DNA from: Caldifarciminota bacterium
Lineage (GTDB): Bacteria; Hydrothermota; Hydrothermia; WGAB01
Direction: 5' to 3'
Length of the DNA: 42,492 nucleotides
NCBI GenBank assembly: GCA_015490555.1
Contig: WFXO01000083.1
Location: forward strand, 1-42,492
Shown here: positions 35,798 through 42,492 of the stretch, piece by piece
How positions within the stretch are numbered: the first letter of the stretch is position 1
Layout: the number at the start of each line of letters is the position of its first letter
Translations under genes and position numbers: made by a program
The notes under the pieces: generated by a model
Databases searched by the model: none
Told to the model about the DNA's origin: nothing
What the model saw: only the letters and a program-made list of their open reading frames with translations

Positions 35798-37418
35798 TCT
35801 CGCACGCTCCCTGAAGGCGCTCACCGTCGTCCTGGTGCTTCTGTACGGATGTCAGAAGAACTCCAGTGCTCCTTCCCCTCCCGAGTCTCGTTGGACCATA
35901 GACGCGTTTACGGTGTTGGGGCCGGATACGGTGTTTCTCTCGCAACCGGTGGTCGTCACCTATACTACGTTAAAAATTCTACCGGGGACGATCCTGAAAT
36001 TTGATTCTTCCGCCTATCTCCTGGTGGCAGATTCCGGTCGGCTTGAGGCCATCGGAACGGCTCAAGAACCGATCCTTTTCACCGGCTCTCCTTCCTGGAG
36101 GGGCATGATTCTCACCGCCCAAGAACAGGGCTCAGAACTTCGACATGTAATAATCGAAAATGCGACAGGGACTGCCAATCTTTTGCTCTTCTCAGATCGA
36201 AAAACGCGTCTCACGCATGTCACCTTCCGGTCTGCTCGCCACTTCGGGCTGGCCCTCGGGGCACAAGCCGCTCCCTTATGGGCCGACAGCTGCACTTTTT
36301 TAGCCAATCAGGAAGTCCCCCTTTACACAAATACCATTGGCGGCCTTTTTCGATTTGGCAGCCACCTTGTCTTCGAACAGAATGGAGATCCCCGCATTTT
36401 GGTAGAAGGGACCTCCACGACAACCGTGTCTGGAACCCTTTCGATCTCGGGATATCCCATTGTTTTCCCCGAAGGGTGGACAGTACAGACAGAAGTCGTC
36501 ATCCGTCCAGGTGTTCAGATTTGGCTCAAAAAGACTCTCAAGGTCATCGGGGGGAAATTCGAGGCTTCCGGGGTGCTCTTTCAGGGTGAAAACGGTTCTG
36601 CATGGCCCGGCATTGTCACGATCGGAGGAGCCCTCCGGCTTGATTCGGTCCGAATCGTTCGAGGTGGGGAGGGGGGTGACGGGGCACTCTCGCTCCTTGG
36701 TGGGACCTCCATCGTGATCAAGCGATCCATCGTGGACTCGTCTTTGAGCAACGGGGTGTATATCGCCACAAAGGTCGATACCTTCTCCGATAACAGGATC
36801 CGAACGGCAGCGGGATACCCCATTCTTGTTTCGGAGCCCCAGTATTTCCCTCCGATTGTTAACACTGTCTACGAAAACAACCAACTGCCCTATATCCGTG
36901 TCTCCGGCCTGTACCTGCAACACTCTGCCACATGGGGGAATCCCGGTCTTCCCGTCCTCTTGAATGGTTTGATTCTCAGAGGCGATCCTCCTCCTCTTCT
37001 CACGCTCCTTCCGGGGCTTACACTGACATTTTTAAGTTCTGGAAAACTCGAAGTCGGTGTTGGACCTTCCGGGCTTGTTGCCGAGGGGGTAACGTTCACC
37101 GCCCTTTCGGATTCCTTAGGATGGACGGGGATTGTGATTGGACCCGAGATCACAACTGCCCAGATCCAAAACTGCATCGTGGAGTTTGGAGGGTATGCGA
37201 AGGCAACCGTAGATTCCGGGAACATCACCATCCACGGGACCACGCTCCCGGTGATCACGGGGTCCATCATTCGGTATAGCCAAGCCTATGGTATCTATTT
37301 GGTGGGAGCGGCCAACGATCCGGCCTATCGTGCATGGCTCCTTTCACAGAATGAGTTCACGGGGAATCCCAAAGGAGACATCGGGCCCCCTGGGAAACGA
37401 TGGACACAAGGTCGATGA
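35754..37418 (+). CDS. Lipoprotein with right-handed parallel beta-helix repeats
   Basis: Lipobox VLVLLYGC; repeated solenoid strands; 44-nt overlap with the upstream CDS. Confidence 0.65.
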   Translation: MSGNSFPKSSPSVPDLARSLKALTVVLVLLYGCQKNSSAPSPPESRWTIDAFTVLGPDTVFLSQPVVVTYTTLKILPGTILKFDSSAYLLVADSGRLEAIGTAQEPILFTGSPSWRGMILTAQEQGSELRHVIIENATGTANLLLFSDRKTRLTHVTFRSARHFGLALGAQAAPLWADSCTFLANQEVPLYTNTIGGLFRFGSHLVFEQNGDPRILVEGTSTTTVSGTLSISGYPIVFPEGWTVQTEVVIRPGVQIWLKKTLKVIGGKFEASGVLFQGENGSAWPGIVTIGGALRLDSVRIVRGGEGGDGALSLLGGTSIVIKRSIVDSSLSNGVYIATKVDTFSDNRIRTAAGYPILVSEPQYFPPIVNTVYENNQLPYIRVSGLYLQHSATWGNPGLPVLLNGLILRGDPPPLLTLLPGLTLTFLSSGKLEVGVGPSGLVAEGVTFTALSDSLGWTGIVIGPEITTAQIQNCIVEFGGYAKATVDSGNITIHGTTLPVITGSIIRYSQAYGIYLVGAANDPAYRAWLLSQNEFTGNPKGDIGPPGKRWTQGR

Positions 37419-37873
37419 CACGGAAGCGGACAGCACGAGAGGTAGCGCTCCATCTCCTTCGAGTCCGTCCCAGAACCCGGAAAGAACTCCGACAAAGGCT
37501 CCAGGGAAAAGGGTTCCCAGAAGAAAAGATCGAAGAGGTCATCCAAGAGTTACAAAACACAGGGCTTTTGGACGAACAAGAGTTTGCAGAGGCCTTTGTG
37601 TTGGGCAAGGTCCGAAAACTGTATAGCCGTTCCTGGATTTTTAAAGCCCTCATGAAGGCAGGGGTCACCGAAGCAATGGCGACGCGGGTTCTGGAAGAAC
37701 TTTATTCTGACGAGGACGTGTATCGTGGTCTGTTGCAGCATGCTCAGGAGGTTGCAAGCCGTGTCCGGGATCCGGAAAAGGCGAAACGGCGGATTTACAA
37801 CTTTATTCTTCGTCGGGGACATTCTGCCTCCCTCGCCTATCAGATTTTGCGAGAGATCTATGGGAAGGTCTGA
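37415..37873 (+). CDS. recX: Regulatory protein RecX
   Basis: TAREVALHLLRVRPRTRKELRQRLQGKGFPEEKIEEVIQELQNTGLLDEQEFAEAFV; ATGA overlap with upstream stop. Confidence 0.85.
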   Translation: MTRKRTAREVALHLLRVRPRTRKELRQRLQGKGFPEEKIEEVIQELQNTGLLDEQEFAEAFVLGKVRKLYSRSWIFKALMKAGVTEAMATRVLEELYSDEDVYRGLLQHAQEVASRVRDPEKAKRRIYNFILRRGHSASLAYQILREIYGKV

Positions 37874-37877
37874 CCAT

Positions 37878-37925
37878 TTGCTTTCAGGACAAAAACCCTG
37901 TAGTATATTACTATGAAACGTAGTA
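37878..37925 (+). promoter_or_regulatory. Promoter TTGCTT (37878..37883) - 17 - TAGTAT (37901..37906) with overlapping palindrome TAGTA-TAT-TACTA (37901..37913) and further TAGTA (37921..37925)
   Basis: Read directly; palindrome covers the -10 and the first base of the BlaI-type ATG. Confidence 0.6.
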
Positions 37926-38380
37926 ATCAGATTACAACCAAACGGATCCGGGTGGGGTCCCAAGGACTGGCAAAATTTCTTGGAGAACTGGAAGCCCAGG
38001 TGATGGAGGAGGTCTGGGCTCGGAATGGGGCGACGGTTCGCGAGATCTGGAACGAACTTTCCAAACGTGCCAAACTCCAAAATCGCCATGAACCTGCCTA
38101 TACCACCATCCTCACCGTCATGCAGAACTTGGAGAAAAAGGGATACCTGCAAGCCGAACGGCGGGGGCGTCAGAATTTCTACACCCCTTGTTGTGGCAAA
38201 GAGGAATTTCTCAGAGAAAACATCCAGCGAGCAATTACTGACCTCCTCAAGGATTTCCCGGAATACGTGATCGCAACCCTCCTTCCCCAGGAATCCGAAA
38301 AACTCTCTCCGGAGGAATTAGAGAAGTTCCGCAAGATCCTCGAGCAACGAGTTCGTGCGGAATCTGATCGCCATGCCTGA
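37913..38380 (+). CDS. BlaI/MecI/CopY-family transcriptional regulator
   Basis: LGELEAQVMEEVWARNGATVREIWNEL...YTTILTVMQNLEKKGYLQAER. Confidence 0.9.
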   Translation: MKRSNQITTKRIRVGSQGLAKFLGELEAQVMEEVWARNGATVREIWNELSKRAKLQNRHEPAYTTILTVMQNLEKKGYLQAERRGRQNFYTPCCGKEEFLRENIQRAITDLLKDFPEYVIATLLPQESEKLSPEELEKFRKILEQRVRAESDRHA

Positions 38381-39341
38381 ATGGATTGTTCTGATCTCCA
38401 TTGGAGTTGGTGGGGCCCTCTTTCTCTTTCTCCCTACACTGGCCCGTAGGTGGACCTTTTCGTCGACAGAATATCTGTTGGTCACGACCGGAGCAGGGTT
38501 CCTCCTCGTAGGGTATCCACTCTTGGTGGCCGGGACTCATATCCAAACGTGGGTCCACCATTTCCAATCTTGCGGGGGCGGGGTCTTTCCCTGTAATGTG
38601 TCTGGTGCGATTGCACAAATTCAGTTCCTGTTCCCCATCCTTTGGACCGGTGCTTTATCTGCGATCGCACTTCGGACACTGAGTACCTGGATCCAAAGGC
38701 ATCGGAACCTTCAAGACTTGCTCCAGGCCTTGGACCAAAAGCTCGTTGGGAACGCAAGAGCCCGAATCTTACCCTGGCCAGAGCCGTTTCTTGGCCTCAT
38801 CGGGGTCTGGCGGCCTCAATTGGTGATCAGTGAAGGGGCCTTACAGATTTTGAGTCGGGAAGAACTTCAGGCGGCTATTCTCCACGAAGAGGCACACCGC
38901 CAACTCCGCCACAACGTGAAAGATCTGGCACTCAGGATCATGATCGCAGGACTCCCTTACAGGCTCCGCCAAAAACTCTATGAGGGCTATGTATACCTTC
39001 GAGAGGTTGAGGCGGACCAACAGGTCCCCACTCCTACGGCTCTTGCTTCGGCACTTTTAAAGGCCTCTACAGTGACTTCCCCTCTGGAGTACAGTCTTGC
39101 TCTGCATTCTCATTCGTCCATCCTCCGTTCGCGCTTGGAATATCTCCTGGGGGTGACCTCCCCACCTTCCCCATGGTCTTTGCGGTCCATTGTAGGTCGG
39201 TTCGCACTCTTGTTTGTGTTCCTCACGGTCCCTCTGTTTGGGCTCTACCATCTCCATGAAGATTCACTCATGGTTTCTTCCCCGGCCCCTGAGGTCTGCC
39301 CTGCTGTGGTCACGACTTGCTGCCCCTCCTCGACGTCTTGA
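38373..39341 (+). CDS. M56-family (BlaR1-type) membrane metallopeptidase lacking an obvious sensor domain
   Basis: AAILHEEAHRQLRHN (HExxH); TM helices; overlaps the regulator gene. Confidence 0.78.
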   Translation: MPEWIVLISIGVGGALFLFLPTLARRWTFSSTEYLLVTTGAGFLLVGYPLLVAGTHIQTWVHHFQSCGGGVFPCNVSGAIAQIQFLFPILWTGALSAIALRTLSTWIQRHRNLQDLLQALDQKLVGNARARILPWPEPFLGLIGVWRPQLVISEGALQILSREELQAAILHEEAHRQLRHNVKDLALRIMIAGLPYRLRQKLYEGYVYLREVEADQQVPTPTALASALLKASTVTSPLEYSLALHSHSSILRSRLEYLLGVTSPPSPWSLRSIVGRFALLFVFLTVPLFGLYHLHEDSLMVSSPAPEVCPAVVTTCCPSSTS

Positions 39342-39443
39342 TCGGCGTCTTTATCAACCTCTGTATCTTGGATCCTTTCCCTTCCCCGGGATTTCCCTGT
39401 ATCATTCAATCTATAAAACCCATCGAGAAAGGAGGTTTCAACC

Positions 39444-39764
39444 ATGGATAAACCCACTGGACCCACCCCGTTTAAGGTGGAAATTAAGGAGGAGGAAGGT
39501 TTAGGGATTTACTCGAATCTGGTCATGATCACCCATTCTCCCTCGGAGTTTATCCTGGACTTTGCTCGGCATCTTCCAGGGCTTCCTTCTGCCAAGGTCA
39601 TGGCCAGGATTGTCATGACCCCTCAACATGCGAAGTTGCTGCTCAAGGCGCTGGAACAGAACATTAAAAAGTATGAGGAACGGTTCGGGGAGATCAAACT
39701 CTTCGGCATGGAAGAAAAGAAAATTGGCTTTGCCGGTCCGGAGGGAGGGATTCCTGCAACATGA
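39444..39764 (+). CDS. DUF3467 family protein
   Basis: YSNLVMITHSPSEFILDFARHLPG...ARIVMTPQHAKLLLKALEQNIKKYEERFG; SD AAAGGAGG. Confidence 0.85.
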   Translation: MDKPTGPTPFKVEIKEEEGLGIYSNLVMITHSPSEFILDFARHLPGLPSAKVMARIVMTPQHAKLLLKALEQNIKKYEERFGEIKLFGMEEKKIGFAGPEGGIPAT

Positions 39765-41155
39765 AACGTTGGCTTGTCATCAGCGTCTTGGGGTGTCTCC
39801 TTTGGGTTCAACCGGGTTGGACAACTACGGTCCAGTTCCCTAAAATTGCCTGGCATGGGATCTATATCCAGGGGGCAAAGGTCGGGTATTCCTACTGGGA
39901 AGCGCGAAAAACTGACGATGGCTACCGAATCCTGGACCGGACAACCATTGATCTCAATATGCTGGGCGTACCCAAACGACTCATCACCGTCACGGATGTA
40001 TCCTTGGACACCCAATTGAAACTCCGCTCCTTTGATTTCCAGATGCAAACCAATGACCAGAAACTTCGGTACTCCGGCCAGATGGCCCGCAATCAACTCG
40101 TTCTGAAGGGTGCCGATGTCCCCAAGAAATCCTTTCATGTCGAGGGCACGGTGGTGCTAACCCCCATGATTCCCTTGTTGGTTGAATTTGGTCAACTTCC
40201 TTCGACATTTCAAGTTTTTGATCCCTCTACCTATACCCTGGCCGATGCCAAAGCGATCCTCCTTGGGAAGGCCACGACCGAGATCGGCGGAACGTCCTAT
40301 CCTGCTGTCAAAGTTCAATTGGAATACATGGGCGCGAAATCCACGGTCTACATCGCGAACGGGGTGTTGATCAAAGAAGAGTCTCCGATGCAAATGGAGA
40401 CGGTTTTAGAGCCGGAATCGAAGGCCACTCAACTTCAAGGCAAACGGGTGGATATCCTCTCGATGTTTGCGGTCAAGCCGAAGGGGCTCAAAGGCTCTCC
40501 TCAACAGTATCGAGTCTTGACCCTGAAACTGGAAGGGCTTCCGGATCCCAGTGAAGTGCCGTTAGATCTGGATTTCGCGAGCCAGAAACTGATCAAAAGG
40601 GAAGGCTCCACGGCCATTTTAGAGATTCGGGCTCCGAAAATTCCCACCTCGATCACGTCGGATGGGACACCCCCTGGAGAAGAGTATCTGCAACCCACCC
40701 CCTCGATGCAGGTGGATGACCCAAGGATTCAATCGCTTGCCAAGGAACTGACCCAAGGGATTCAAGATCCTGTAGCCAAAGCCCAGCGGCTCCTGGAATA
40801 TGTATATACAAGCCTTGCGAAACGACCCACTGTCACCTTGCCCACTGCTTCGGAGGTTTTGGATTTGGGCTACGGGGACTGCAACGAACACGCGGTGCTC
40901 TATGGGGCACTCGCACGTGCTGCGGGAATCCCGACGGTGATCACCGTGGGCCTGATCTACCAAGGTGGGGCCTATTACTACCACGCCTGGAACGCTTCCT
41001 ATCTCAACGGCCGGTGGGTCTTTGTAGACCCGGTGATGGGAGAATTCCCCGCCTCGATCGGCCACATTCTCCTCAAAATTGGAGAAATTGAAGAACAAAC
41101 CCGACTCTTGCCAGTGGTCGGGAATTTGTCCATCGAGGTCCTGCAGGCACAGTGA
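39761..41155 (+). CDS. Secreted transglutaminase-like domain protein
   Basis: LDLGYGDCNEHAVLYGALARAAGIPT...YYHAWNASYLNGRWVFVDP (Cys-His-Asp triad pattern); signal peptide. Confidence 0.85.
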   Translation: MKRWLVISVLGCLLWVQPGWTTTVQFPKIAWHGIYIQGAKVGYSYWEARKTDDGYRILDRTTIDLNMLGVPKRLITVTDVSLDTQLKLRSFDFQMQTNDQKLRYSGQMARNQLVLKGADVPKKSFHVEGTVVLTPMIPLLVEFGQLPSTFQVFDPSTYTLADAKAILLGKATTEIGGTSYPAVKVQLEYMGAKSTVYIANGVLIKEESPMQMETVLEPESKATQLQGKRVDILSMFAVKPKGLKGSPQQYRVLTLKLEGLPDPSEVPLDLDFASQKLIKREGSTAILEIRAPKIPTSITSDGTPPGEEYLQPTPSMQVDDPRIQSLAKELTQGIQDPVAKAQRLLEYVYTSLAKRPTVTLPTASEVLDLGYGDCNEHAVLYGALARAAGIPTVITVGLIYQGGAYYYHAWNASYLNGRWVFVDPVMGEFPASIGHILLKIGEIEEQTRLLPVVGNLSIEVLQAQ

Positions 41156-42120
41156 ATCTCCTGGTCCGTGCACCGAACTGGCTCGGTGACGTGGCCATGA
41201 GTTTGCCGTTTTTTGAGGCGATTCGGCCACTCCACCCCCATATCGTCGCTCGACGCCCCCTCCATGAACTCCTGGAAGGCTATGGCACGGTCCATCCCTT
41301 TTCTACAAAACGGGAACTCTGGTCCCTGAGCCAGAAACTCCGCTCTTTGGAATTTGACGCCGGGATTGTTCTTCCCCCCTCCTTTTCGTCGGCGCTGTTC
41401 ATGAGACTCAGTGCTCCCAGACAAGTCATCGGATATCCGGGGGATGGCCGTAAGTTTTTACTCCACGTAGCGCTTCCCAAAACGCCGAAAGGTCAGAAAC
41501 ACTTCATCGAGGAAATTCTGGATCTCCTGCGTCCCCTGAACCTCTCGCCGGCCACCCTGCCGGTTGTCCAATTCCCTTGGCAAACTTCCGAAGTGCAGGA
41601 ATACACAGCGCACTTGCGAGCCCTCCATCTTGTTCCAAAAAACTTTGTCGTCGTAGCGCCGTTTGCGGCGTATGGCCCCGCAAAGGAGTGGCCGTTACCC
41701 CGCTACCTCGAATGGGCGGAACGGATCCAGAGACACACCCACCTGACATCTGTGTTCGTTGGGAGTGCGAACGAGCGGACTCGGCTCCCAGAATCCCTGC
41801 CAGGGGTAAATCTCACCGGCCAGACATCGCTTCGATTCCTGGCGTTCCTCCTTGCCCATGCCCGACTGGTGATCGGAAACGACTCTGGGATTCCCCATCT
41901 CGCGGATATCCTCCAGACCCCAACGCTCATGATTTTCGGCCCCACAGAGCCCAGGTGGACCCGCCCTCTCCACGGTCGAATGGTGACGCCCTCGGTGGCT
42001 TGTGCGCCCTGTGGATACCGAACATGCCCATACGGACACCACCGATGCATGACGGAGACGACCGTCGACCAGGTGCTTCACGTTGCCCTCTCTATGCTCG
42101 AAGAAAACCAGGGATCATGA
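41152..42120 (+). CDS. Glycosyltransferase family 9 (lipopolysaccharide heptosyltransferase II-like)
   Basis: RAPNWLGDVAMSLPF, GPAKEWPLPRYLEWAERI, VIGNDSGIPHLADILQTPTLMIFGPTEP. Confidence 0.85.
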   Translation: MNLLVRAPNWLGDVAMSLPFFEAIRPLHPHIVARRPLHELLEGYGTVHPFSTKRELWSLSQKLRSLEFDAGIVLPPSFSSALFMRLSAPRQVIGYPGDGRKFLLHVALPKTPKGQKHFIEEILDLLRPLNLSPATLPVVQFPWQTSEVQEYTAHLRALHLVPKNFVVVAPFAAYGPAKEWPLPRYLEWAERIQRHTHLTSVFVGSANERTRLPESLPGVNLTGQTSLRFLAFLLAHARLVIGNDSGIPHLADILQTPTLMIFGPTEPRWTRPLHGRMVTPSVACAPCGYRTCPYGHHRCMTETTVDQVLHVALSMLEENQGS

Positions 42121-42492
42121 CGCTACAGGAACTTCTTCGATTCCGAGATGCCATTCGTTCCACCTCTCGTCGAACAGAAAAAATCCAAATCTTCGGAGAA
42201 CTTTTCCGTTTGCTGCGGGACGATGAAGTGGAAATCGCACTGGCTTTATTCACAGGAACTCTGCCATTTGGGAAATTAGGGATTGGACCGGCCACCCTCC
42301 GTCAGGCCCTTGCTCTTTCCCACTCCAAGGGAACACACTCTGTGTCCTTACAAGACCTATGGCAATCGCTCCACCCTCTTTCTCAAATTGAAGGTCCTGG
42401 CAGTCAAGAAAGAAGAATCCAACATCTCACGGAAATCTTCCGGAGGCTTGCCCTCGAAGAGGCCCAATGGCTTGCTGAAGTCTTGTTAGGGG
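42117..42492 (+). CDS. ATP-dependent DNA ligase (archaeal-type), N-terminal fragment running off the window
   Basis: Frame open to the window end, absent from the ORF track: MTLQELLRFRDAIRSTSRRTEKIQIFGELFRLL...RRLALEEAQWLAEVLLG; ATGA overlap with GT9. Confidence 0.65.
   Translation, partial: MTLQELLRFRDAIRSTSRRTEKIQIFGELFRLLRDDEVEIALALFTGTLPFGKLGIGPATLRQALALSHSKGTHSVSLQDLWQSLHPLSQIEGPGSQERRIQHLTEIFRRLALEEAQWLAEVLLG

Overview
The window is a densely packed bacterial chromosomal segment, probably from a Gram-negative thermophile. It encodes a TonB-dependent receptor, apolipoprotein N-acyltransferase, a PorV-like barrel, a heptosyltransferase-like GT9 and FlgD/T9SS-like C-terminal domains; an FCB- or WOR-3/Hydrothermae-like host is inference only. 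I support about 37 protein genes and two tRNA genes. I saw no rRNA, CRISPR array, transposase or prophage. Main blocks: a DUF2089 / YvlB-like regulator cluster; a glycerol-1-phosphate dehydrogenase gene beside a GH57 gene; a minus-strand run ndk - SBP - lnt - OB-fold surface protein - dnaB - yebC - ruvCAB - nif3; a tRNA-Glu/tRNA-Gln/surface protein/PorV-like run; APC-UspA, RlmD, ALDH and rhodanese genes; Ald and CoA-transferase; recX, BlaI/M56, transglutaminase, GT9 and the start of an ATP-dependent DNA ligase. Most notable observations: (1) a surface-protein CDS that abuts tRNA-Gln with no ATG/GTG/TTG, whose only plausible start (ATT) uses the last A of the tRNA CCA; (2) lnt split into two ORFs by an ATGA overlap just after a T6 run; (3) near-consensus promoters placing the +1 on the A of the ATG of two regulator genes (leaderless), one carrying a palindromic putative autoregulatory operator; (4) an archaeal-type G1P dehydrogenase; (5) a ~26-residue QGxG...GNDxY tandem-repeat protein. 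No tools were run; family calls come from motif recognition.
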